From Verrucomicrobiota bacterium (GTDB lineage Bacteria > Verrucomicrobiota > Verrucomicrobiia > Limisphaerales > VHDF01), in contig VHDF01000009.1 in assembly GCA_016871495.1 (NCBI GenBank), forward strand, positions 16,882 through 80,881: a DNA stretch of 64,000 nucleotides. The letters run 5' to 3'. The notes below the pieces were generated by a model. The model made no database searches, had not been told where the DNA came from, and saw only the letters and a list, made by a program, of their open reading frames with translations. Made by a program: the position numbers and the translations under genes. Of this stretch, positions 11,732 to 20,944 are shown in pieces; within the stretch, counting starts at the first letter, position 1, and every line of letters begins with the position of its first letter.

Positions 11732-13087
11732 ATGCAAGCTGAGGCATCGTCCGGCGGTGAGGGAACCCGGGAAGTCCGGTCCCTGCGCGACCTTTCCCCT
11801 GCCCAGTGGAAATCGGGCGCGGCGGCCTGGCTGGGCTGGTTGTTTGACGGCCTGGACATGCATCTTTACGGGCTCGTGGCGGCGCCTTTTGTGGCGCAGC
11901 TCCTGGACGTGGCGAGTCCCGCGGATGCGATGGTTCGGGAGAAAAGCTCGTGGATTCAGGCCGCGTTTCTGGTGGGTTGGGCGTTGGGGGGCGGGTTCTT
12001 CGGAAGGCTGGGGGATTTGATCGGGAGAAGCCGGGCGCTGTGCCTTACGATTTTGACCTACGCCTTGTTCACCGGACTTTCCTTTTTTGCGCAGACTTGG
12101 TGGCAATTGTTGATCTTTCGATTCATCACCGCGTTGGGCATCGGAGGCGAATGGGCGGTGGGCTCATCGCTCCTCTCTGAAACCTGGCCTAAGCGATGGC
12201 GTCCGTGGATCGCGGCCGTGTTGCAAACCGGGGTCAACCTCGGGGTGTTGCTGGCGTGCGCCACCGTTTTTTTGAGTGCACGCTATGAGGGTGCCATCGG
12301 GCAGCTCTTTTCCTCGATTTTGCCGGATCGATGGACGCCGGAGCACTGGTATCCCCGGTTCGTTTTTCTGGTGGGTGTGCTGCCTGCCTTTCTGGTGTTG
12401 TGGATTCGGAGGCATGTGCCTGAGCCGGAAGAGTGGCACGCGGCGAGGAGGAACGCGTCACGGGCCGCGCCGCCGGGCATCATGGACCTTTTCCGAGGGG
12501 AGATTTTGCGGACGACGCTCCTGACGATCGTGGTGTGTGCCACTTCGCTGACCGCTTGGTGGGCCTTCATGTTCTGGCATTCGCAGCATTTGAGGAATCT
12601 GCCCGAGCTGGCTTCGTGGGCGAGAGAACGGCGGGAGGAACTCGTCAGCACGGCCTTTTTTGTGGTGATCTCGTCTTCGATTGCCGGGAATTTCTTCGCG
12701 TCCTGGCTGGCGCGGCGCTGGGGCTATCGACGGGCCATTGCCCTGACGTGTTTGGGATTTCTGATCACCATGTCAGCCACCTTTATCCAGGATCGGCCGG
12801 CCCTGTCGTTGGTATGGTTTTGGTTTCCGGCGGTCGGATTCTTTTCGGGCGTTTTTGGATTGTTCACGATGTATTTGCCGCCTTTGTTTCCGACCTTGTT
12901 GCGCACGACGGGGGCTGGATTTTGTTATAACATCGGGCGGATTGTGTCCGCGTGCGGCGTGGTTTTTTCGGGAACGCTCTCGCGCGGAGGCGACTTCAAA
13001 ACCACCCTGCTCTTCGCCAGCATGCTTTTCATTCCAGCGATGGTGGTGGCCGTCTGGCTGCCGGAGCCGGACGAGTTGAAGGCGTGA
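11732..13087 (+). CDS. MFS transporter, metabolite:H+ symporter type
   Basis: A 451-residue major facilitator protein of the inner membrane with about 12 predicted helices. Family features are WLGWLFDGLDMHLYGLVAAP in helix 1, the signature loop GRLGDLIGRSRALCLTILTY, RFITALGIGGEWAVGSSLLS, and a second-half loop ASWLARRWGYRRAIALT. This pattern fits sugar-acid, aromatic-acid or sialate-type symporters; the substrate cannot be read from sequence. The frame is open 52 codons further upstream, partly through repeat C, so ATG 11732 is preferred. It faces the methyltransferase gene at 13131 convergently, with only 43 bp between the stops. Confidence 0.85.
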   Translation: MQAEASSGGEGTREVRSLRDLSPAQWKSGAAAWLGWLFDGLDMHLYGLVAAPFVAQLLDVASPADAMVREKSSWIQAAFLVGWALGGGFFGRLGDLIGRSRALCLTILTYALFTGLSFFAQTWWQLLIFRFITALGIGGEWAVGSSLLSETWPKRWRPWIAAVLQTGVNLGVLLACATVFLSARYEGAIGQLFSSILPDRWTPEHWYPRFVFLVGVLPAFLVLWIRRHVPEPEEWHAARRNASRAAPPGIMDLFRGEILRTTLLTIVVCATSLTAWWAFMFWHSQHLRNLPELASWARERREELVSTAFFVVISSSIAGNFFASWLARRWGYRRAIALTCLGFLITMSATFIQDRPALSLVWFWFPAVGFFSGVFGLFTMYLPPLFPTLLRTTGAGFCYNIGRIVSACGVVFSGTLSRGGDFKTTLLFASMLFIPAMVVAVWLPEPDELKA

Positions 13088-13130
13088 CTTCGAACCCTGA
13101 CATGATTCCGGACGAGAACTCGCCGCGCTC

Positions 13131-13910
13131 TCAGCGGGAGGGTTTCCGTGCCGTGATGACGCAACTGCGGGAAGCAAGCATGTCCAGCTGGTTGACGCGC
13201 CATACGAGCGGTCGATTGGCGTGCCAGACTTGAGTGTCATATTTTTTCAAGGCGCGATCATTGAACCATGCCCCCACCCAAAGGAACGGATACCCCAGCA
13301 CACCAAGAATCAGTGAACTGCGCTTGAGCCGGTCGGCATGGAATTCGATGTCTTCGAATCCCGCTCGTTTGAGTCCATAGACAAAGTAGGCGTAACTCAG
13401 CGGCATAATGTGGCCGCAGATGCGTCCGGCGTTCCTATCCTCCGTGGAGGGGGGGCCAAACATGTCGGCATAACCCGTGAGGAGGAGTTGCAATCGTGAT
13501 TTGAGATGGAGGAGATTGGGAACCGAGAAGATCACGCTGCCGCCCGGTTTGAGTTTCTTGCCGGCTTCCAGGAGAAAATCGTAAGGACGGGGCAGATGTT
13601 CCATCACTTCGATCGCGTAGATGAGATCCTGGCTGGCGTCCTCGACCGGGATTTCCGAATGAATGCCGATTTTTCGGCAATGAGCTTCGCGATACTGAAA
13701 GATCTCCGGGGCCACTTCACACGGGGTCAGTTGTTGGTCGATGTTGCGGCCGTGACCTGAGAAGAAGGCCCCCAAGCGCTGGCACATGTGGCCCGGGCCG
13801 GCGCCGAAATCCACGACTTGAGAATCGGGTTGAATACGGGCGAGGATGAGCCTGTGAATGACGTCATTCGTGACGCGGTGAGAGCCGGAGCGGATCGGGG
13901 CGTCCTGCAT
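13131..13910 (-). CDS. Class I SAM-dependent methyltransferase
   Basis: A 259-residue Rossmann-fold methyltransferase. SAM motif I is VVDFGAGPGHMCQRLG. The acidic/post-I region includes DASQDLIYAIEVMEHLPRPY and the motif III region KLKPGGSVIFSVPNLLHLKS. The C-terminal half has hydrophobic stretches (SLILGVLGYPFLWVGAWF) suggesting membrane association or a lipid-like substrate. The layout resembles UbiG/COQ5-like or glycan-cluster methyltransferases, but the acceptor is unknown. The frame is open to 14033, which would overlap the divergent sigma-factor start. ATG 13910, just before QDAPIRSGSHRVTNDVI, leaves about 120 bp for a divergent promoter and is preferred. Confidence 0.85.
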   Translation of the reverse strand: MQDAPIRSGSHRVTNDVIHRLILARIQPDSQVVDFGAGPGHMCQRLGAFFSGHGRNIDQQLTPCEVAPEIFQYREAHCRKIGIHSEIPVEDASQDLIYAIEVMEHLPRPYDFLLEAGKKLKPGGSVIFSVPNLLHLKSRLQLLLTGYADMFGPPSTEDRNAGRICGHIMPLSYAYFVYGLKRAGFEDIEFHADRLKRSSLILGVLGYPFLWVGAWFNDRALKKYDTQVWHANRPLVWRVNQLDMLASRSCVITARKPSR

Positions 13911-14031
13911 GGCTTCGACGTTAGATCTGGCCTGGCAAATAGCAAGGCGAGGCGGATTGGCTTTGGTCTTTTCCTTTTTCGTCGGTCCGCGATACAAAAG
14001 GCGCGCCCTTGGTGTCTTGTGGATTGAAGCC

Positions 14032-14586
14032 ATGTCCGAATCTGTTCCATCCAGTTGGTTTGCCGCGCTTTATGAAGCGAAGGCGGCGCAATTGGTGTTG
14101 TATGGGCGCGCGTTGGGCTTGAGTCACAGCGAGGCGGAGGACGTGTTGCAAGAGGTGTTTGTGGCCTTGGTGGGGTTGAGGGAGGCGCCCCGGAGTCCTG
14201 AGCATTATTGTGTGCGGGCCTTCCGCAATCGGGCGATGAACTGGCGCCGTGGATTTTGGCGGCGGCTCGCGCGTGAATGGGAATCATCGTGGTGGTTCGA
14301 GCGGTCCGCAGATGAACATCCCGCCGAGCCTTTCGCGATGAGGTGCCTGGCCTCGCTTCCGCGGGAGCAACGGGAAGCGATTGTCCTCAAATTTTGGCAC
14401 GGCCATACCTTTGAGGAGATCGGGGAGATCACGGGAGTTTCGCCACATACGGCCGCGGGGCGTTACCGGTACGGTTTGAACCGCATTCGAGCCTGCTTGA
14501 AAGGAACCCAGCATGAAGGATTTGAACGATTTGGAGACGACGTTGCGATCTTGGATTCCCCGGAATCCCTCCAGCAGGGTGCGTGA
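14032..14586 (+). CDS. ECF-type RNA polymerase sigma factor
   Basis: A 184-residue group IV sigma-70 family protein. Region 2 is LYGRALGLSHSEAEDVLQEV with the typical DVLQEVF core. Region 4 is LPREQREAIVLKFWHGHTFE followed by EIGEITGVSPHTAAGRYRYG. It would direct RNA polymerase to a small regulon. The last 74 bp overlap the next gene, which encodes a one-helix membrane protein. That is the normal sigma/anti-sigma arrangement and suggests translational coupling. ATG 14032 is the first start giving the canonical short N-terminus. Confidence 0.88.
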   Translation: MSESVPSSWFAALYEAKAAQLVLYGRALGLSHSEAEDVLQEVFVALVGLREAPRSPEHYCVRAFRNRAMNWRRGFWRRLAREWESSWWFERSADEHPAEPFAMRCLASLPREQREAIVLKFWHGHTFEEIGEITGVSPHTAAGRYRYGLNRIRACLKGTQHEGFERFGDDVAILDSPESLQQGA

Positions 14587-14947
14587 ATCCATCCTCGGGG
14601 CCGCCCCAGGAATGGCCCACCGGGAACGCCAAGGTGGAGTTTGGCCCGCCCGGTTGTCGGGGGTTGTATCGCCCATTTTCGCACCTGTGTTGGCCTGCGT
14701 TTTCTTGGTGCTGGCTGTAGCCAATGGCCGGTTTGATCGATGGGCCTGGCAAAGCCGCGGGGACACGAGTTCCCGGCCGGCCGGTGGGTCCAATTTTAGC
14801 TGGATGACGGTTCCCACAGGATCCGGCACCCTTGAGCATAACAAACCGCCTCGTTCCACCGTGGCGACAGTGCTTGCGTTCTCAGTGCCCTCACCCTCGA
14901 ACGAGTATTCGGAAGGGAGCGCGCGCACGAATCAAGCCACCCCCTAA
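14513..14947 (+). CDS. Putative anti-sigma factor, single-pass membrane protein
   Basis: A 144-residue protein with no strong family signature. A cytoplasmic N-terminal part (MKDLNDLETTLRSWIPRNPS) is followed by one hydrophobic helix, roughly residues 49-68 (VSPIFAPVLACVFLVLAVAN), and a polar Ser/Thr/Pro-rich tail predicted outside. The role is inferred from context: the gene overlaps the ECF sigma gene by 74 bp and ends 5 bp before the next start. No zinc-binding HxxxCxxC motif is present, so it is not a classical ZAS anti-sigma factor. Confidence 0.6.
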   Translation: MKDLNDLETTLRSWIPRNPSSRVRESILGAAPGMAHRERQGGVWPARLSGVVSPIFAPVLACVFLVLAVANGRFDRWAWQSRGDTSSRPAGGSNFSWMTVPTGSGTLEHNKPPRSTVATVLAFSVPSPSNEYSEGSARTNQATP

Positions 14948-14952
14948 TTTTC

Positions 14953-17900
14953 ATGGATAAAACCCATTCCCCCAAGCCGAAGAAAGCCAAAGAAGCCGAC
15001 GCTCCGAGTTCCCCTTCCAGCTCGCCACCTGCCAAAGCCAAAATCCCGCCTCTCTTTCGTCCCATCGACTGGTGGGCGTTTGGCCTGACCAGTTTCCTGG
15101 TCATGCTGGGCTATTGGCTCTCGCTGGCGCCGGACGTGACCCTGGAAGATTCGGGTGAACTGGCGGTGGGGTCCATGTACGCGGGAGTGCCGCATCCGCC
15201 GGGGTATCCGGTTTGGACGATCTACACGTGGCTTTTCACGAAGCTGGTTCCTTTTTCGAACATTGCCTGGCGGGTGGCCTTGGCGTCGGCCTTCGCGGGG
15301 GCGATGTCGTGCGGACTGATCGCGCTCATGGTATCGCGCGGGAGCAGCATGATGGTGGAAAGCATCGCGGAATTGAAGGACATGGACCGGCGCTGGGAGA
15401 ACGCGATCTGTTTGGTCTCGGGTTATGTCTCGGGCATGCTGTTTGGCTTCAACGGGTTCATGTGGAGCCAGTCGGTGATTGTGGAAGTTTACACGCTGAG
15501 TGTGTGGTCCCTGACGGCGGTGATGGTGTTTTTGATGCGGTGGATGTACGCGCCCGACCAGATGCGATGGCTTTACATCGCCTTCTTCCTCTTCGGGATT
15601 TGTTTCACCAACCATCAAACCCTCCTGGTGGCGGCGATGGGCGTGCAGGTGGCGATTGTGTTTCGGATGCCCAAGCTTGGCCGCGATATGCTGCTGGGGA
15701 ACAGTGCGGTTTATCTTGTCGGGTTGATCATGAAGGCCAACGGGCATCTTTCGAGTTTCGACAACAATGCCCCGTTATTCATGATCTACAACATGGTGGG
15801 ACTGGCCTCCATGGCCGGTTGCGCCTGGCTGACGATGAAAACCGGCGGGTTCCTGACGGAATGGAGGCCGGTGCTGATCCTTGCGGGCATGTGGGTTCTC
15901 GGGGCGGCCTTTTATCTCTACATGCCGCTGGCCGGCATGACCAATCCGCCGATGAACTGGGGCTACCCGCGCACGGTCGAGGGGTTCATCCACGCTTTGA
16001 CACGCGGGCAGTATGAGCGGGCCAATCCCACCAACATTTTTCAGGATCCATTGCGGTTTATCGGGCAGTTGCGCATGTACACGGTGGGCGCGATCGAGGA
16101 ATTCAATTTCGTGTATTTGCTCATCGGGCTGGTCCCGTACTTTTTCTACCGGCGCATGCAGGCCCGGGAGAAGAGTTGGATCGCGGGATTGACGGGCATT
16201 TTTCTCTGTTTGGCGGTACTGCTGCTGATGCTGCTCAACCCGGCTCCGGACCGGCAAAGCAAGGAGTTGAATCGCGTCTTTTTCACGGCCTCCCACGTGA
16301 TCGTCGCCATGGGCATCGGTTATGGAATGGCCTTGATTGGCGCGGTGTTGCAAACGCACTACGAGCTGTACCGGCGCTGGGCGTTGTTCGGGTTTTCCGC
16401 TGCCGCCGGATTGGCGTTGTACGGATTTGCCAGCCTGGAAAGTTTGCAGCCGCTGGCCCGATACACCTCGATGTTCGGGCTTGGCCTGGCCATTGCCGCG
16501 GTGGCCTTGGTGTTGTTCATGCGCGAGCGTTTCTATTTGCCGGCTTTGCTTGCGCTGTTCTTCGTGACCCCGACGTATTCGATCATGACCCACTGGGCCG
16601 ACAACGAGCAGCGGGGCCATCTGTTCGGATACTGGTTCGGGCACGACATGTTCACGCCGCCCTTCAAGGATACCGCGGGCAATCCGTTGTATCCTGAAAT
16701 GGCGAAGGACACGGTGTTGTTCGGCGGCACCGATCCGGGCCGCTTCAACCCCACCTACATGATTTTTTGCGAAAGCTTCATGCCACCTGAGAAAAAGCCC
16801 CTGGACCCGAAGTTCGACCGCCGCGACGTTTATCTCATCACGCAGAACGCTTTGGCGGACAACACGTATCTGAGCTACATCCGGGCGCACTACAACCGCA
16901 GCACGCAAATCGATCCGCCCTTCTTCCAGGAGCTCTTCCGGTCCGAGAAAGAGCGCAACCTGGGGCAGACGAATCTGCTGTCGCGGCTGGTGTCCCCCCT
17001 GGACCGCATCTTTACGAGCCTTGGAGCCAAGATCGAGGCGGACCGTCGGGCGCGGGGCGTGTATCCGCCTCGCGAGATCAAGACGCCGACCCCCGAGGAC
17101 TCCAGCAAGGCGTTCAATGACTACATCCGCGACGCGAGCGAGCGTTTGCAGCGCAATCAATTGAAACCGGGCGAGGATGTGAAGGTGATCGAAAACCGTA
17201 TCCAGGTGTCGGGCCAGGTCGCGGTGATGTCCATCAACGGGTTGCTCACCAAGATGATTTTCGACGCCAATCCGGGCCATGAGTTTTACGTCGAGGAGAG
17301 TTTTCCTCTCGACTGGATGTATCCTCATCTGAGTCCGTTCGGGATCATCATGAAGATCAACCGCCAGCCGCTGGGCGAGATCACGGACGAGATGGTCAAG
17401 CGCGATCACGACTTCTGGAGGCAATATTCCACGCGGCTCACCGGGGACTGGATTACGTATGATACTTCCGTGAAGGACATTTGTGACTTTGCGGAACGCG
17501 TCTATCGGCGGGGTGATTACACGGGATTCACGGGCGATCCCAAGTTCATTCGCGATGACAACGCCCAAAAGGCTTTCTCCAAGCTTCGCAGTGCCATCGC
17601 GGGGGTTTACCGCTGGCGCGTGACCAACGCGAAGACGCCGGCGGAACAGCAACGCATGATGAAGGAGGCCGACTTTGCCTTCCGGCAGGCGCTGGCCTAC
17701 TGCCCTTACAGCCCGGAAGCGGTTTACCGCTACATCGATTTGCTCGCTTCCATGAACCGGCTCGATGACGCCCTCCTCATCGCCGAAACCTGTTACAAAT
17801 TCGATCAGGACAACGCCGCGATCCAGAATCTGGTCATGCAGATTCGCGGCATGAAACAATCCGGCGGTGGCACCGCCCAAATCCAGCAGCAACTGGAAAT

Positions 17901-18360
17901 GGCGGAAATGCAATTCCGGGCCAACAGCTCGAATGCGGCTTTGGGTTTAACGCTTGTCTCCACGTACCTCCAGTTGGGCAAAACGAACGAGGCGGTGCAG
18001 GCGCTGGACCGGCTGGCGTCGAACTCGACCAACGATGTCCAGAGCATGCTGCAAATCGCGCATCTGTATTCGCAGATGGGCATGGGCCAGCGGCTGGAGA
18101 AATCGCTCGCCCGCATCGTCGTGCTCATGCCCGAAAATCCCGAGGCTTGGTACGACCTCTCGGCCGTGCAAACGGCCCTGGGCAAACCGAAAGAGGCCTT
18201 GACCGCGCTCGGTCAGGCGTTGAACGCGAGCGACGTCCGGCTGGCCAAGAAGGCGGATTCCCGCGATCTGCGCCGTGAGGCGCCGTCCGACGCGAGATTT
18301 GCCGCCCTCCGGCCGTTGCCGGAATTCGACCAGGTCGTCGCTTCCAAGCCCGAGCGTTGA
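14953..18360 (+). CDS. TMEM260-like (DUF2723) membrane glycosyltransferase with C-terminal TPRs
   Basis: An 1135-residue polytopic membrane protein. The N-terminal region matches the DUF2723 / protein O-mannosyltransferase TMEM260-like family: LAPDVTLEDSGELAVGSMYA, GVPHPPGYPVWTIYTWLFTK, a further run of about ten helices, and GYPRTVEGFIHALTRGQYER. The early Asp/Glu in the DSGE loop is the expected GT-C catalytic region. A long periplasmic part follows (about 560-880). From about 880 to the end are TPR-like helical repeats (AYCPYSPEAVYRYIDLLASM, SNAALGLTLVSTYLQLGKTN, PENPEAWYDLSAVQTALGKP). It may attach sugars to exported proteins. Starting 5 bp after the putative anti-sigma gene, it is probably in the same transcript. 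Confidence 0.85.
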   Translation: MDKTHSPKPKKAKEADAPSSPSSSPPAKAKIPPLFRPIDWWAFGLTSFLVMLGYWLSLAPDVTLEDSGELAVGSMYAGVPHPPGYPVWTIYTWLFTKLVPFSNIAWRVALASAFAGAMSCGLIALMVSRGSSMMVESIAELKDMDRRWENAICLVSGYVSGMLFGFNGFMWSQSVIVEVYTLSVWSLTAVMVFLMRWMYAPDQMRWLYIAFFLFGICFTNHQTLLVAAMGVQVAIVFRMPKLGRDMLLGNSAVYLVGLIMKANGHLSSFDNNAPLFMIYNMVGLASMAGCAWLTMKTGGFLTEWRPVLILAGMWVLGAAFYLYMPLAGMTNPPMNWGYPRTVEGFIHALTRGQYERANPTNIFQDPLRFIGQLRMYTVGAIEEFNFVYLLIGLVPYFFYRRMQAREKSWIAGLTGIFLCLAVLLLMLLNPAPDRQSKELNRVFFTASHVIVAMGIGYGMALIGAVLQTHYELYRRWALFGFSAAAGLALYGFASLESLQPLARYTSMFGLGLAIAAVALVLFMRERFYLPALLALFFVTPTYSIMTHWADNEQRGHLFGYWFGHDMFTPPFKDTAGNPLYPEMAKDTVLFGGTDPGRFNPTYMIFCESFMPPEKKPLDPKFDRRDVYLITQNALADNTYLSYIRAHYNRSTQIDPPFFQELFRSEKERNLGQTNLLSRLVSPLDRIFTSLGAKIEADRRARGVYPPREIKTPTPEDSSKAFNDYIRDASERLQRNQLKPGEDVKVIENRIQVSGQVAVMSINGLLTKMIFDANPGHEFYVEESFPLDWMYPHLSPFGIIMKINRQPLGEITDEMVKRDHDFWRQYSTRLTGDWITYDTSVKDICDFAERVYRRGDYTGFTGDPKFIRDDNAQKAFSKLRSAIAGVYRWRVTNAKTPAEQQRMMKEADFAFRQALAYCPYSPEAVYRYIDLLASMNRLDDALLIAETCYKFDQDNAAIQNLVMQIRGMKQSGGGTAQIQQQLEMAEMQFRANSSNAALGLTLVSTYLQLGKTNEAVQALDRLASNSTNDVQSMLQIAHLYSQMGMGQRLEKSLARIVVLMPENPEAWYDLSAVQTALGKPKEALTALGQALNASDVRLAKKADSRDLRREAPSDARFAALRPLPEFDQVVASKPER

Positions 18361-18427
18361 CCGGGCATGCGAACAGACTTCCCTCGAATGCCCGTGTGTG
18401 GCATCTGTTATTCCAAAACCAGCCGGC

Positions 18428-19678
18428 ATGAACGCGATTCGGCCTCCCGTCCTCACAGACCTGTTGCAGCGTCAACCGCCCGGGCATTCCCTGCTCGCCC
18501 CTTTTTACTCGGATCCTGAAGTCTATCGCGCCGACCTGGAGCTGATTTGGAAGCGGCAATGGATTTTCGCGGGTCACGAATGCGAGATCCCCGAGCCCGG
18601 AGATTACTTCTCCGTGCCGGTGGGGGAGGATTCCATTCTCGTCCTGCGCGATGAGCAGGGCGGAGTGAGGGCGCTGCATAACTTGTGCCGGCATCGGGGT
18701 TCCCTTATTTGCGACCAGCCCTGCGGCCAGCTCCACAAACTGGTTTGTCCCTATCATCGCTGGGTTTACAGCCTGGATGGCTCTTTGCTCCATGCGCCGG
18801 GCATGCAGGAGGAATTGCCCCGCGAAGACCTTGGATTGATTTCCGTTCCTGCGCGCGCGGTGGAGGGGCTGATTTACTTCTGTCTGAACCCCGCGCCCCC
18901 GGAGTTCGATGAAGCCGCCTTGGTGATGGGATCGGTGGCCCGTCCGCAAGGCCTGAGGCAAGCCAAAGTGGCCAAGGCGGTGGATTACCTGGTCGGGGCC
19001 AATTGGAAACTGGTGTGGGAGAACAATCGCGAATGTTATCATTGCAACGCGAATCATCCCCAATACACCAGGGCCAACTTCGATCATTACAACGCGGATG
19101 ACTCGACCCCCCGCATTCGGGAGCAAATGGCGGACGCGGTCCGCCAGAGCGAGGCGCGATGGGCTCGGGCGGGGTTGGCCGCGAGCCACAAGCAAACCGG
19201 CATGACGACTTTTCCCGACGCCGAGCGCAACATCTGGTACTCCGCGAATCGCACGGTGCTCGCCGACGGTTACCTCAGTGAGACGATGGACGGACGAACC
19301 GTTGCCCCGCTCATGGGAGTCTACCAATCACCGGACGTCGGCACGGTGCGCATGAGGTCCTTGCCGAATTTCTGGAACCATTCCAGTTGCGACCACGGAG
19401 TGAGCACGCGCCTGCTGCCCGCCGGACCGGAACGGACCGCCGTTCGAGTCTCGTGGCTGGTCCATCGCGACGCGGAGGAGGGGAAGGACTATGATCTGAC
19501 CAAGCTTATGCCCTTTTGGCAGCTGACATCGGAGCAAGACTGGGTCATCTGTGAAAGGCAGCAACGCGGCATCCGATCCAGTGCCTATCGGCCGGGTCCG
19601 TATTCGACTTACAAAGAATACAATGTGGACGCCTTCGTTCGCTGGTACTTGAATCATTTGCGGGGGAATTTTGCATGA
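18428..19678 (+). CDS. Rieske non-heme iron oxygenase, alpha subunit (GbcA/aromatic-ring type)
   Basis: A 416-residue oxygenase component. The Rieske [2Fe-2S] ligands are CRHRG (Cys87, His89) and CPYHRW (Cys107, His110). The mononuclear iron site follows in NWKLVWENNRECYHCNANHP with His205 and His210. This spacing, with ECYHC, resembles glycine-betaine and stachydrine demethylating oxygenases more than ring dioxygenases, so oxidative N-demethylation is a reasonable guess, not proven. The stop overlaps the next gene, an FAD amine oxidase, by 4 bp (ATGA), supporting a shared amine pathway. No ferredoxin-reductase partner is in the window. ATG 18428 is chosen because upstream codons overlap the glycosyltransferase end. 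Confidence 0.85.
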   Translation: MNAIRPPVLTDLLQRQPPGHSLLAPFYSDPEVYRADLELIWKRQWIFAGHECEIPEPGDYFSVPVGEDSILVLRDEQGGVRALHNLCRHRGSLICDQPCGQLHKLVCPYHRWVYSLDGSLLHAPGMQEELPREDLGLISVPARAVEGLIYFCLNPAPPEFDEAALVMGSVARPQGLRQAKVAKAVDYLVGANWKLVWENNRECYHCNANHPQYTRANFDHYNADDSTPRIREQMADAVRQSEARWARAGLAASHKQTGMTTFPDAERNIWYSANRTVLADGYLSETMDGRTVAPLMGVYQSPDVGTVRMRSLPNFWNHSSCDHGVSTRLLPAGPERTAVRVSWLVHRDAEEGKDYDLTKLMPFWQLTSEQDWVICERQQRGIRSSAYRPGPYSTYKEYNVDAFVRWYLNHLRGNFA

Positions 19679-20898
19679 GCGCATTGTCTGATGCCGAAGT
19701 CGTCATTGTGGGAGGGGGCGCCGTGGGTTGCGGCGTGGCCTACAGTCTCGCCCGAGCGGGGCATCGGGACCTCCTGCTCATTGAACGCGCTCCGGACGTG
19801 GCGCAAGTCACCTCCTCGCAAGGCGCGGGTTTATGCGGACAACCTCGTGACACCGTGGAGCGGACCCGGCTGGCAATGCATTCGGTGGCGACCTTTCGCG
19901 AATTGCAGCGCGATGCCAAAGTCCAGCCGGAATGGCATGAAGTGGGTTCCCTTCGCGTGGCCCTGACCGCGAAACGGGCCGAAGAATTCAAGCACCTTCA
20001 GCGCGTGGCTGCCGAGGCGGGATTGGAGGTGGAACTCCTGGACCGCGCCTCCGCTGCAAGCATGTGGCCCGAGATGAACTTTGCCGAGGCCACCTCGATC
20101 TTGTGGTGTCCTTCGGACGGTTACATGCGGCCTTACGCCGTGGCGAGTTCCTACGCGTATCAGTGCCGCAAGCTGGGAGTCCGGTTTGCCGTCTCCACTC
20201 AAGTGGAAGGCGTTTTGGTTGAAAACGGAAGGGTGACCGGTTTGCTGACGAATCGTGGCAAAGTGGCGGCCCGTTATGTCATCAACGCGGCGGGAGCGCA
20301 CGCCTACCATATCGCCAAGCTGGCGGGACTCGAGTTGCCGATCGTCCCGGTCCGGCATGAATATTTTGTCACGGTCGCGATGGAGGGGATGGTTCCGGAA
20401 CGCCCCTGTTTTCGCGTCCCGGACATGACCCTTTATGGCCGGCCTAGCGAGGGCGGTTTGCTTTTGGGTGGTTGGGAAAACCAGGCGCTGAATTTGGATC
20501 CGCGTTCCTTTTTGCTGAGCGAGGCGGCGCCCGCGGTGATTCCTGATCTGCCGGTCTTGAACGGATTCGAGGATCAATTCAGCCGGTTGCTGCCCGCCGT
20601 AAAGGGGGCGGAAAGGAACAGGGTGGGACGCGGGTGGCCGACCTTTACCCCGGACGGGAGGTTCATCATTGGGGAAAGCCGGCGTTTGCGTGGCTTGGTG
20701 ATGGCGGGGGGATGCAACGCGCACGGCATTAGCGGGTCGGCCGGAATCGGCCGGCTCGTGGTGGAGACGATGTTCGATCGGAACCCTTCGGAATACGCGC
20801 GCAGCTTGAATCCCGATCGATTCTTGGATTCGGCCTGGGATTGGGAGAGCGCCCGCCGCGCCGCGGCCCGGGTTTACGAGACTTATTACGGGGTTTGA
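19675..20898 (+). CDS. FAD-dependent oxidoreductase, DAO / sarcosine-dimethylglycine oxidase family
   Basis: A 407-residue flavoprotein. The dinucleotide-binding motif VVIVGGGAVGCGVAYSLARA is at the N-terminus with the acidic ribose ligand in LLLIERAP. SSQGAGLCGQPRD follows, as in sarcosine oxidase and dimethylglycine dehydrogenase relatives. The C-terminal FAD contact is LVMAGGCNAHGISGSAGIGR, and FTPDGRFIIGES precedes it. Overlap by ATGA with the Rieske oxygenase predicts that it oxidises the secondary or tertiary amine the oxygenase produces. No folate-binding GcvT domain is attached, so electrons or formaldehyde would be handled differently from full dimethylglycine dehydrogenase. Confidence 0.85.
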   Translation: MSALSDAEVVIVGGGAVGCGVAYSLARAGHRDLLLIERAPDVAQVTSSQGAGLCGQPRDTVERTRLAMHSVATFRELQRDAKVQPEWHEVGSLRVALTAKRAEEFKHLQRVAAEAGLEVELLDRASAASMWPEMNFAEATSILWCPSDGYMRPYAVASSYAYQCRKLGVRFAVSTQVEGVLVENGRVTGLLTNRGKVAARYVINAAGAHAYHIAKLAGLELPIVPVRHEYFVTVAMEGMVPERPCFRVPDMTLYGRPSEGGLLLGGWENQALNLDPRSFLLSEAAPAVIPDLPVLNGFEDQFSRLLPAVKGAERNRVGRGWPTFTPDGRFIIGESRRLRGLVMAGGCNAHGISGSAGIGRLVVETMFDRNPSEYARSLNPDRFLDSAWDWESARRAAARVYETYYGV

Positions 20899-20944
20899 TG
20901 CTCGCGTGAGGCGGCGCGCCGGGGATCAGGGACGCGGTGTAATC

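Noticed and set aside
13911..14033. Longer N-terminus for the methyltransferase starting at 14033
   Set aside because: It would overlap the divergent sigma-factor start, and the added residues are basic and unlike the family. ATG 13910 gives a normal N-terminus.
15775..17913. A 712-codon minus-strand open frame opposite the TMEM260-like gene
   Set aside because: It is an antisense shadow of a well-supported GC-rich gene. The composition is Arg/His/Gln-heavy and no family motif is visible.
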